From the NCBI GenBank assembly GCA_035512575.1, contig DATKDT010000084.1, forward strand, positions 16,735 through 80,734: a stretch of DNA of 64,000 nucleotides, read 5' to 3'. How positions within the stretch are numbered: position 1 is the stretch's first letter; every line of letters begins with the position of its first letter. Source of the stretch: JALYRV01 sp035512575. GTDB lineage: Bacteria > Acidobacteriota > Vicinamibacteria > Vicinamibacterales > SCN-69-37. This document shows, piece by piece, positions 56,986 to 64,000 of this stretch. The translations under genes and the position numbers were made by a program. A model generated the notes under the pieces. That model saw nothing but the letters and a program-made list of their open reading frames with translations, ran no database searches and was not told the origin of the DNA.

Positions 56986-58065
56986 ATGAAAGCCATCGTC
57001 GTTCGTCCAGGTGAAAAAGACAGCATCCACATGCGGGACATGCCCGATCCGCAGATGTCCGACGATCACGTCGCGGTGAAGATGCTGCGCGTCGGGTTGT
57101 GCGGCACGGACGCCGAAATCAATCACGGCCTCTATGGCCAGCCGCCCGTGGGGGAGGAGTTCCTTATTCTCGGCCATGAGAATCTCGGCGTCGTGGCCGA
57201 CGTCGGCAGGAATGTCACGGGCTTCAAGCCGGGCGACCTCGTCGTCGCCACGGTGCGCCGGCCGTGCGGCGAGTGCCCGAACTGCGATGCGGGCGAGAAC
57301 GACTGCTGCATCAGCGGCAAGTACGAGGAGCGCGGCATCATGCGGCGCCACGGCTTCATGGCGGAGTACTACGTCGAGCTGCCGCAGTTCCTGAACAAGC
57401 TCCCGCCGGTCGTCGAGCCGTTCGCCGTACTGCTCGAGCCGATGTCGGTTGTCGAGAAAGGCATCGACCACGCGTACCTGTTGCAGAGGCGTCTCGCGGC
57501 ATGGAAGCCGAAGACCGCGGTGGTGCTCGGCGGCGGCCCTGTCGGCCTGCTCGGCGCGGCCGCGCTGCGCGCCCGCGGACTGCGCACGGTCGTCGTCGGG
57601 CGCGAGCCGGCGACGGACCTTCGCGCGCAGATCGCGAAAGAGCTCGGCGCCGAATACCTGTCTGTGGAGAAGTCGACGATTCTCGACATTCCCGCGCAAA
57701 TCGGTCCGCCCGATCTCGTGCTCGAAGCCACCGGCAGCGCGCGTGTGGTCTTCGACGCCATGGAGATTCTCGCCCCGAACGGCGTGCTCTGCCTGCTCAG
57801 CGTCACGGGCGGCAGCGCGATGAACGAAGAACCCATCGAACGCATCAACCAGCTGCTCGTGCTGGGCAACCAGGTGGTGTTCGGCAGTGTCAACGCCAAT
57901 CCCCGCCATTTCGCCAGGGGCGTCGAAGACTTCGTGACGATCGAGGAGACGTGGCCGGGTGTCATGAACAAGCTGCTCACGAACAGGATTCCGTGGACCG
58001 ACCACAAGACGTGGTTCAATTCGCGTGGAACCGGCATCAAGTCCACGCTGGAGATCAACGCATGA
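56986..58065 (+). CDS. Zn-dependent glucose 1-dehydrogenase-like (MDR family)
   Basis: 359 residues. Medium-chain dehydrogenase with catalytic Zn residues in LCGTDAEI and GHENLG, a structural-Zn lobe in CGECPNCDAGENDCC, and a Rossmann motif VVLGGGPVGLLGA. The RPCGECPNCDAGEND segment and ATVRRPCGE are typical of archaeal-type glucose/galactose 1-dehydrogenases. After the Gly-rich loop, VVVGREPAT with Arg at the 2'-phosphate position suggests NADP use is possible. The next gene overlaps by ATGA. Substrate assignment to glucose is by family resemblance only. Confidence 0.85.
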   Translation: MKAIVVRPGEKDSIHMRDMPDPQMSDDHVAVKMLRVGLCGTDAEINHGLYGQPPVGEEFLILGHENLGVVADVGRNVTGFKPGDLVVATVRRPCGECPNCDAGENDCCISGKYEERGIMRRHGFMAEYYVELPQFLNKLPPVVEPFAVLLEPMSVVEKGIDHAYLLQRRLAAWKPKTAVVLGGGPVGLLGAAALRARGLRTVVVGREPATDLRAQIAKELGAEYLSVEKSTILDIPAQIGPPDLVLEATGSARVVFDAMEILAPNGVLCLLSVTGGSAMNEEPIERINQLLVLGNQVVFGSVNANPRHFARGVEDFVTIEETWPGVMNKLLTNRIPWTDHKTWFNSRGTGIKSTLEINA

Positions 58066-59288
58066 ATCTGACGACACGCGCAAAGAACATCATCGTCTCG
58101 CCCGATACGGAATGGCCGGTGATTGCCGCGGAGACGACGCCGACAAAAGATTTGATCGTCGGCTACGTGCTGCCGCTCGCGGCGATCGGCGCCATTGCCG
58201 GCTTCATCGGCGGATCGATCATCGGGATGTCGATGCCGTACATCGGGACCTACCGGGTGCCGATCGCCTCGGGCCTGGTGGGCGCCATCCTGGCGCTGGC
58301 GATGGCCGTCGCCGGCGTCTTCATTCTCGCGTTCATCATCGATGCCCTGGCGCCGACGTTCGGCGCCCAGAAGAGCCAGGCGCAGGCGTTGAAGCTCGCC
58401 GCGTACTCGTACACGCCGGCCTGGATTGCCGGGGTCTTCCAGATCCTTCCGGTGCTCGGCATCCTCGCCCTGCTCGGCGCGCTCTATGGGTTCTATCTGC
58501 TGTATCGCGGCATCCCCGTGCTGATGAAGGCGCCGCCCGACAAGGCAATGCCGTACACCGCTGTCGTCGTGGTCGCGGCGATCGTGCTGTTTTTCGTGCT
58601 CGCGATGATTACCGGCATGTTCCTGGCGACGACGGCCGCCGTCTCGGGCGCGGCCGGCGCGGACAGCGACGAGGTGCAGTTCGATCCCAACAGCCCGATG
58701 GGCAAACTCGAAGCCCTCAGCCGCGAGCTCGAGAAGAGCAATGAGAAAGCGGAAGCCGCGAGAAAGGCCGGCGACACGGAGGGCGAAGCGGCGGCGGCGC
58801 TGGGCGGTCTGGCCGCGCTGCTCGGCGGCGGCTCGCGCGTTGAACCCGTCAGCCCCGACGAGCTGGCGGCGTACGCGCCCGACATGCTGGCGGGGCTGCC
58901 TCGCCGGAGCCGCAGCTCGGAGCGCGGCGGCCTTGCCGGTCTGCAGGCCACGACCGTCGAGGCTGAGTACGGCGACGATGCCGGCAAGTCGTTGAGACTG
59001 GAAATGACGGACACCGGCGGCATCGGCGGGGTGATGGGCCTCGCGTCATGGGCGGGCGCCGAAGGCACGAAGGAAGATGAGGATGGGACCGAGCGGACCT
59101 CGCGCGTCGACGGGCGCCTGGTGCACGAGCGTGTGTCGAAGACCGGCGGCACGAATGAGTTCTCGATCGTGATCGCCGATCGCTTCGTCGTGACGGCCAA
59201 AGGGGACGGCATCGACATCGGCACGCTCAAAGCGGCTGTCGGCTCGCTTGACCTCAGGAAGCTCGAGTCGCTGAAGAAGCCGTCCTGA
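58062..59288 (+). CDS. Yip1-family membrane protein with extracellular domain
   Basis: 408 residues from the ATG at 58062. Five membrane helices in residues 1-205 with the Yip1-like layout (IIVSPDTEWPVIAAE; ALKLAAYSYTPAWIAGVF). A soluble C-terminal region (about 210-408) starts with an acidic/Lys coiled segment and a Gly/Ala-rich stretch and ends in a beta-rich domain that contains SIVIADRFVVTAKGDGIDI. Family proteins are poorly characterised membrane proteins. Translationally coupled to the dehydrogenase gene. Function unknown. Confidence 0.75.
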   Translation: MNLTTRAKNIIVSPDTEWPVIAAETTPTKDLIVGYVLPLAAIGAIAGFIGGSIIGMSMPYIGTYRVPIASGLVGAILALAMAVAGVFILAFIIDALAPTFGAQKSQAQALKLAAYSYTPAWIAGVFQILPVLGILALLGALYGFYLLYRGIPVLMKAPPDKAMPYTAVVVVAAIVLFFVLAMITGMFLATTAAVSGAAGADSDEVQFDPNSPMGKLEALSRELEKSNEKAEAARKAGDTEGEAAAALGGLAALLGGGSRVEPVSPDELAAYAPDMLAGLPRRSRSSERGGLAGLQATTVEAEYGDDAGKSLRLEMTDTGGIGGVMGLASWAGAEGTKEDEDGTERTSRVDGRLVHERVSKTGGTNEFSIVIADRFVVTAKGDGIDIGTLKAAVGSLDLRKLESLKKPS

Positions 59289-59377
59289 GGATGGCCGCAG
59301 GCCGCCGGTCTCCACTCACGCGTGGTAGAATCGGCAGTTCAGGCCGCAGGAAATGAGGCGGCCGGGGCATTCCACGC

Positions 59378-59851
59378 ATGCATGAGGCCGGCGCCGTTCG
59401 TGAAGCTCAGGAACGGCTGATGCGTGAGGCGCTGGGCCTTGCGGACGAGGCCGGGCGCGCCGGCGAAGTGCCGGTGGGCGCGGTCGTCGTGCTCGACGGC
59501 GAAGTCGTGGGCCGCGGCTTCAACCGGCCGGTGTCGACATCGGATCCCACGGCGCATGCGGAGATCGTCGCGCTGCGCGACGCGGGACAGAGACTCGGGA
59601 ACTACCGGCTGGCGGGCGCGGACATGTACGTGACCGTCGAGCCGTGCGCGATGTGCGCGGGCGCCCTGGTGCACGCGCGGATTGCGACGCTTATTTACGG
59701 TGCGCCCGAGCCGCGGGCCGGCGCGATCGAATCAGGGCTGCGGGTGCAGGAGCATCCCGCATTCAACCACCGCTTCACGGTGGTCAGCGGCATTCTCGCT
59801 GCCGAATGCCGCGCGAAGCTGCAGGCGTTCTTCCGCGAGCGCCGCACATAA
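59378..59851 (+). CDS. tadA: tRNA-specific adenosine deaminase TadA
   Basis: 157 residues. Deaminates A34 to inosine in tRNA-Arg(ACG), the tRNA present twice in this window. Zinc motifs: TAHAEIVALRDA with the proton-shuttle Glu, and TVEPCAMCAGALVHARI. PVGAVVVLDGEVVGRGFN is the usual substrate-side strand. It lies 9 nt before tRNA-Ser and may be cotranscribed with it. Confidence 0.94.
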   Translation: MHEAGAVREAQERLMREALGLADEAGRAGEVPVGAVVVLDGEVVGRGFNRPVSTSDPTAHAEIVALRDAGQRLGNYRLAGADMYVTVEPCAMCAGALVHARIATLIYGAPEPRAGAIESGLRVQEHPAFNHRFTVVSGILAAECRAKLQAFFRERRT

Positions 59852-59860
59852 ATCCTCTGC

Positions 59861-59951
59861 GGAGAGGTACCGAAGTGGTCGTAACGGGGGCGCCTCGAAA
59901 GCGTCTTGTCGCGCAAGCGGCACGTGGGTTCGAATCCCACCCTCTCCGCCA
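59861..59951 (+). tRNA. tRNA-Ser(CGA)
   Basis: 91 nt with encoded CCA. Acceptor GGAGAGG pairs with CCTCTCC. Anticodon loop CTCGAAA gives CGA. The long variable arm (CTTGTCGCGCAAG) and T loop GTTCGAATC fit a class II serine tRNA. Confidence 0.95.
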
Positions 59952-59994
59952 TCTACCAACAATAAAGCGTTCGTGACCGCGGCGCGGCAGCGCC

Positions 59995-62985
59995 CTACAG
60001 CCGGGCGAGGCGCGCCTTCGCGTCCGCGACCCACGCGCGCTCCATGTCGCCGTCGCCCCACAAGTCGACGAAGCGCCGGTATTGATCCTGCGCCTTCGCG
60101 CCATCGCCCGTACGCTCGTAGACCTGGCCGAGCAGATAGAAGCTGCGTCCGTACGCGTCGGCGGCGTGATGCCAGTCGTGGCCGGCCTGCAGGCGCTCGA
60201 AGAGCCGGCGCGCCTTGGCGTCATTGCCCGCGCGCATGTGCGCAACCGCCGTCAGATAGATGAGTTCCGGCACCGAGGAGGGAGGGCCTGTCACGGCGCC
60301 GTACGCGGGCGCAGCCTGGAGGGCCGCGTCCAGTTCGGCGGCGGCCGTGCGCGCGTCCCCCTTGTGCAAGGCGATCTCTCCGGCCACCCAGCGCAGCCGG
60401 AACAGATCGCGCGTGGACGAAGCCGCCCCCGCCAGTGCCTCGAGGCGCGCCAGGGTTCGCGCCGATTCGGCCGCCCGGCCGGTGAGCGCCTCCGCGACGG
60501 CGACGGCCTGCAGGACCGGGAGCTCCGGCTCGCGGCCTTGCGCGTCAACCAGCGCCGCGCGCGCCGCCTTCAGCGCCGGCCCCGGTTGGCCCGATCGGAG
60601 GAACGTCTGTGCCAGCCGGAGGCGTGCCATGGCTCGCGGCCAATGCGCCAGGCCCGGTTCGTTCGCGGCCTTCTCGCACGCGGCCTGCAGGTCCGCGAAC
60701 CTCCCGCGTGCACCCGCGGCCTGGACGTGGCCGACGTGCCCCAGAAACCGCTGGAACGGGGCCCGCGAACCGGCGAACCGCGCCGATATGGCCTCGACGC
60801 CTTCCCAATCGTGACGCAGAAGCGCGATCGCCAGGAGACCGAACGCCGGCTGGAAGCTCTGCGGATCGAGCGCCGCCGCGCGCTCGTAGTACTTGACCGC
60901 GTCGTCCAGCCGCCCGTTCGCCACCAGGACCTCGCCCATGAGATCGAGACCACGCGAGTTGTCGGGATGCTGCTGGACGAACCGTTCGATCGTGTCGAGC
61001 GCCTTGTCGAACCGGCCGAGTTCCACGTAGACGCCCGACAGGTTGCCGTACGTGGACGGGTTGGACGTGCCGCGCCGGATCAGTTCTTCGTACTGCGCGA
61101 TGCTCTCCTTGTGGCGACCCAGGGTGGAATAGGCCAGCGCCAGGTTGTGGCGCGACGCTTGATGTTCCGGATGCGCGGCCAGCGCGCGCTCGTACGCCTC
61201 GACGGCCCGCCCTCTCGTCTCCGGCCGGAGGAAGTAGTAGAAGCCCTCGATGTAATGGCGCTCGCGCGAGGTGAGCCGGTCCATCCGCTCCAGCGCCTTC
61301 CGCGCGAACTCCTCCGTCTGGTCGTACTGGACCTGGTTGTAGTGCACGACCGCCAGCTTCGCGTACGCCATCGCGAAGTCCGGGTCGATCTCGATCGCCT
61401 TCTCGAGCAGCGGCTGGGCCTGCGCGGCCATGCCGCGCTCGTGGTAGTGCAGCCCCTCGGCGTAGTAGCGATACGCCTCGATTGAATTCGTTGTGATATC
61501 GCTCAGCCCGCGATCCAGGCCGCGCTCCGCCGTCTCACCAGGCTTCGTCAGCAGGGCGACCGGCGCCAGCGACGCGAGCCGCGTCCTGAACCGGCGCGTC
61601 AGCTCGTCCACCAGCGAGAACAGGCTGCCTTCGCCGGGCCCCTCGACCCGCTCGGTGCTGACGATCCGGCCGGTCTGTGCTTCCTGAAGTCGCGCGTTGA
61701 TGCGGATCGTGCCGCCCGCCTTCACATAGCTTCCGATGAGGACCGTGTCGGCGGCCGCGCGCGTCGCGACCTCCCGCACCAGGTCCGCCGACATGACCCG
61801 GTCATCGGCACGCTGGAGGTTCTGCAGGATCTCGACGAGACGGTCGGTGCCGACCACCTCGTAGCCGCCCGACTGAGACAGATCGTTCACCAGCATGTCG
61901 GTCAGCCCGGTGCGCATCCAGTCGAGCGCCGGATCGCCGGTGTTGTTCTCGAAGTACAGGACGGCCAGCGCCGGCTTGCCGGATACGGGGACCGCCGCCT
62001 CGTCGTCACGGCCGGCCCACCAGAGCACGCCCGCGGCGACCGCGAGCAGGACGAGCGCGGCAGAGGCCGGCAGGCGCCAGGCTCGCGCGGGCTTGCGCGG
62101 CGCCTGCGGCAGCACCTGGCCCGACGACTCCAGCCGGCGCCGCGCGGCGCGCAGATCCACGACGACGTCTTTCATGCCCTGGTAGCGCTCGTCCGGATCC
62201 TTCGCCGTACATTTGGCGATGATGCGCTGAAGGTCGGACATGGTCTCGGCCGGCATGTCCGACATCGCGGGCAGGGGCGGCACGGGCTGCGTCAGGATCG
62301 CCTGGAGCGTGTCGAGGCTCGAACGGCCCTGGAACGCGGGGCGGCCGGTCGCCATCTCGTATACGGTGAGACCCAGTGCGAAGATGTCGGTCCGCCGGTC
62401 GATCTGGTCGCCACGCGCTTGTTCCGGCGACATGTAGGCCGCGGTGCCGACGACCACGCCCTCGGCCGTCCGGGGCGCGTGCACGCTGACGGTGGCGGCG
62501 TCGCTCGACGTCTGCGGCGCGACCTTGGCCAGGCCGAAGTCGATGATCTTCGCGTGGCCGTCCTCGGTGACCATGATGTTGGCGGGCTTCAGGTCGCGAT
62601 GGACGATCCCCTTCTCGTGCGCGCGTGCGAGCCCCTCGGCCGTTTCGGTCGCCAGCTCGAGCGTGCGCGCGGGACGCAGCGGCCCGCGTGCGAGCAGCTC
62701 GCTCAGCTTCTCGCCGCGGATGAGCTCCATCGCGATGAAGGTCACGCCGTCGGCCTCGCCGACCTCGTGGATCACCGCGATGTTTGGATGTTCGAGCGCC
62801 GAGGCGGCCCGCGCTTCGTGCAGCAGCCGCTCGCGCCGCTCGGCGTCGTGCACGAGATCCTCGGGCAGGACCTTCAGGGCGACATCGCGGCCCAGTTGCA
62901 CGTCGGTGGCGCGGTAGACCACACCCATCCCGCCGCGGCTGATCTCGCCGACGATCAGGTAATGAGATAGGGTGCGGCCGATCAT
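59995..62985 (-). CDS. Ser/Thr protein kinase with TolB/FlgO-like and TPR domains
   Basis: 996 residues. Kinase at about 8-275: GEISRGGMGVVYRATD, VALKVLPED, IVHRDLKPANIMV, IIDFGLAKV, GTAAYMSPEQARG. One transmembrane helix near 310-330 (ASAALVLLAVAAGVLWWAG). Residues about 340-490 form an FlgO/TolB-N-like domain (AVLYFENNTGDPALDWMRTG; NDLSQSGGYEVVGTDRLVEI). About ten TPR-type repeats follow (LGRHKESIAQYEELIRRG; GDGAKAQDQYRRFVDLW). The usual acidobacterial layout for a kinase sensing envelope or protein signals through TPRs. It differs from the kinase at 13529 only in its sensor half. Confidence 0.93.
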   Translation of the reverse strand: MIGRTLSHYLIVGEISRGGMGVVYRATDVQLGRDVALKVLPEDLVHDAERRERLLHEARAASALEHPNIAVIHEVGEADGVTFIAMELIRGEKLSELLARGPLRPARTLELATETAEGLARAHEKGIVHRDLKPANIMVTEDGHAKIIDFGLAKVAPQTSSDAATVSVHAPRTAEGVVVGTAAYMSPEQARGDQIDRRTDIFALGLTVYEMATGRPAFQGRSSLDTLQAILTQPVPPLPAMSDMPAETMSDLQRIIAKCTAKDPDERYQGMKDVVVDLRAARRRLESSGQVLPQAPRKPARAWRLPASAALVLLAVAAGVLWWAGRDDEAAVPVSGKPALAVLYFENNTGDPALDWMRTGLTDMLVNDLSQSGGYEVVGTDRLVEILQNLQRADDRVMSADLVREVATRAAADTVLIGSYVKAGGTIRINARLQEAQTGRIVSTERVEGPGEGSLFSLVDELTRRFRTRLASLAPVALLTKPGETAERGLDRGLSDITTNSIEAYRYYAEGLHYHERGMAAQAQPLLEKAIEIDPDFAMAYAKLAVVHYNQVQYDQTEEFARKALERMDRLTSRERHYIEGFYYFLRPETRGRAVEAYERALAAHPEHQASRHNLALAYSTLGRHKESIAQYEELIRRGTSNPSTYGNLSGVYVELGRFDKALDTIERFVQQHPDNSRGLDLMGEVLVANGRLDDAVKYYERAAALDPQSFQPAFGLLAIALLRHDWEGVEAISARFAGSRAPFQRFLGHVGHVQAAGARGRFADLQAACEKAANEPGLAHWPRAMARLRLAQTFLRSGQPGPALKAARAALVDAQGREPELPVLQAVAVAEALTGRAAESARTLARLEALAGAASSTRDLFRLRWVAGEIALHKGDARTAAAELDAALQAAPAYGAVTGPPSSVPELIYLTAVAHMRAGNDAKARRLFERLQAGHDWHHAADAYGRSFYLLGQVYERTGDGAKAQDQYRRFVDLWGDGDMERAWVADAKARLARL

Positions 62986-63081
62986 CGCGGGCTGCCGACG
63001 GCGGGATTATACGCCCCGGGAGAGCTTCAAGGGCCACACGGTGATGTGCGCGCCCGGGCCGCGGGCCGGCGCGCCGCGCAG

Positions 63082-64000
63082 TCAGGCCGCGCGCGCGGGC
63101 GTGTCCGACAGCCCCTGCAGATAGACCGTCGTCTCCATGAGCGTGGAGGCGACGAACGTCGCGCCGGCGTCGCGCAGCAGCTGCGAGGTGTCGTCGGCGA
63201 GTTCGGGCGGTGCCCAGCGGCCGGCGACGATGCAGACGTCGGGCAGCGCGGCGCGCAGGCGCTTGACGAAGTACCGCGTCTTCGACGGCACGCTCGGCGG
63301 CAGATCGGCGAGACACACCACCGGCACACCGCGCGCGCGGACGAGTTCAATCAGCTGCGAGGCCTGCAGGCGCCCCTCGATGATCTCGATGGCGATGGGC
63401 ATGCCGTCGGCGGCCCGCGCGAGCATCTCGAGCGCGAGCGCGTCGGCGGCGCCGTTGATCGGATACGCCAGCACCGCGAGCGGGGCATGCGGCGCCGCGG
63501 GCGTCGCATCGCCGCCGGCCGGCGTGTGCGCGTCCTTGCGCTGAATCCACTCCGCCGCGTCGGCGAGCAGCTCGCGCGTCGCCTCGACGATCGACGTCTC
63601 TTCCTCCTGCGACAGGCGGCGCGCCAGCCGATCGCGCTCCGCGTAATTGAGCGCGGGCAGCAGCAGCGCGTCGTAGACCGACCGCGCCGGCTCGTGCCTG
63701 ATGTGACGCTCGATCAGGTCGGCGGCCTCGGCCTGATCGCGCGCGAGCAGGCGCTGGTAATAGCCATACTCGGGCGCGAGCGCGGGTGAGTCGGCCATCA
63801 GCATGCCGATGCGCTCGAGGCCGGGCACGTGCTTGCCGAGCACCACGAGGCACACCGTCAGCGGCGTGGCCATCAGCAGGCCGAGAGGTCCCCACAACCA
63901 CGTCCAGAACGCCACCGACACGAGCAGGGCGACCTGCGACACGCCGGCCGCGCCGGCGTAGAGCACGGTCTCGAGCACCAGGTTCGTGAACAACTCGAGC
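63082..64000 (-). CDS. AI-2E family transporter, C-terminal part (cut by window edge)
   Basis: Runs off the right end. The visible start, ELFTNLVLETVLYAGAAGVS then FWTWLWGPLGLLMATPLTVC, is the last membrane section of the AI-2E (PerM-like) exporter family. It continues into an unusual soluble tail of ~230 residues with an alpha/beta, B12-binding-like or response-regulator-like pattern (PLAVLAYPINGAADALALEM; RGVPVVCLADLPP). The tail may bind a ligand or partner. Substrate unknown. Confidence 0.8.
   Translation of the reverse strand, partial: LELFTNLVLETVLYAGAAGVSQVALLVSVAFWTWLWGPLGLLMATPLTVCLVVLGKHVPGLERIGMLMADSPALAPEYGYYQRLLARDQAEAADLIERHIRHEPARSVYDALLLPALNYAERDRLARRLSQEEETSIVEATRELLADAAEWIQRKDAHTPAGGDATPAAPHAPLAVLAYPINGAADALALEMLARAADGMPIAIEIIEGRLQASQLIELVRARGVPVVCLADLPPSVPSKTRYFVKRLRAALPDVCIVAGRWAPPELADDTSQLLRDAGATFVASTLMETTVYLQGLSDTPARAA

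Overview
The window is GC-rich, densely coded DNA. It carries a NrfHA ammonia-forming nitrite reductase, a futalosine-route menaquinone gene, several multiheme cytochromes, Ser/Thr kinases with C-terminal propeller or TPR regions, DUF4331 and GlcG/HbpS-type secreted proteins, and outer-membrane proteins with carboxypeptidase-like N-domains. Together with Gram-negative secretion signals this suggests Acidobacteriota, probably a Vicinamibacteria-like soil lineage. That placement is inference; no rRNA is present.

Layout. 1-1.8 kb: 5' part of a BtuB-like TonB receptor under a cobalamin riboswitch and an extended -10 promoter. 1.9-7.3 kb: YjbQ, MqnE, NadA, superoxide dismutase, NrfH and NrfA. 7.3-10 kb, reverse: a nucleotidyltransferase toxin-antitoxin-like pair with a palindrome inside its promoter, then MoaB and MoeA. 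10.2-18.2 kb: ankyrin protein, GH3 enzyme, Ser/Thr kinase, and a scrambled duplication in which tRNA-Arg, yicG and the GH3 3' end occur as a degenerate second set. 18.2-21 kb: lipoprotein, HAD phosphatase, OmpA protein. 21-34.2 kb, reverse: a tight six-gene operon (GH63-like glycosidase, outer-membrane barrel, decaheme LVIVD protein, CHASE2 adenylate cyclase, M48 protease, MscS channel with a cyclic-nucleotide-binding domain). It diverges from an aquaporin fused to a cyclic-nucleotide-binding (CNB) domain plus an MBL-fold hydrolase. 36.2-43.6 kb: an island with a TPR-sensor/nucleotide-cyclase protein divergent from a TIR protein, an nSTAND-TPR ATPase and a barrel. 43.6-44.7 kb: fused remnants of a GlcG-like gene and of the MBL gene 3' end. 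44.8-50.8 kb: DUF4331-TPR protein and a reverse operon of cytochrome, GlcG-like protein and barrel. 50.9-57 kb: NuoEF fusion, Fe-S protein with two CNB domains, b-type cytochrome and a decaheme cytochrome. 57-64 kb: glucose dehydrogenase-like enzyme, Yip1-like membrane protein, TadA, tRNA-Ser, a second Ser/Thr kinase, and the C-terminal part of an AI-2E family transporter.

Three themes stand out. (1) Cyclic-nucleotide control of membrane and redox proteins: two class III cyclases and five CNB domains, on an MscS channel, an aquaporin and (two) on an Fe-S oxidoreductase plus none on a visible DNA-binding regulator (four domains in three proteins are certain; see entries). (2) A candidate conflict system in which a class III cyclase with a non-canonical active site lies divergent from TIR and STAND genes; the block is bracketed by duplicated fragments of its flanking gene. 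(3) Local duplication, deletion and gene conversion, plus four short tandem arrays that all share a 7-bp period. No CRISPR array, transposase, integrase or rRNA was found.
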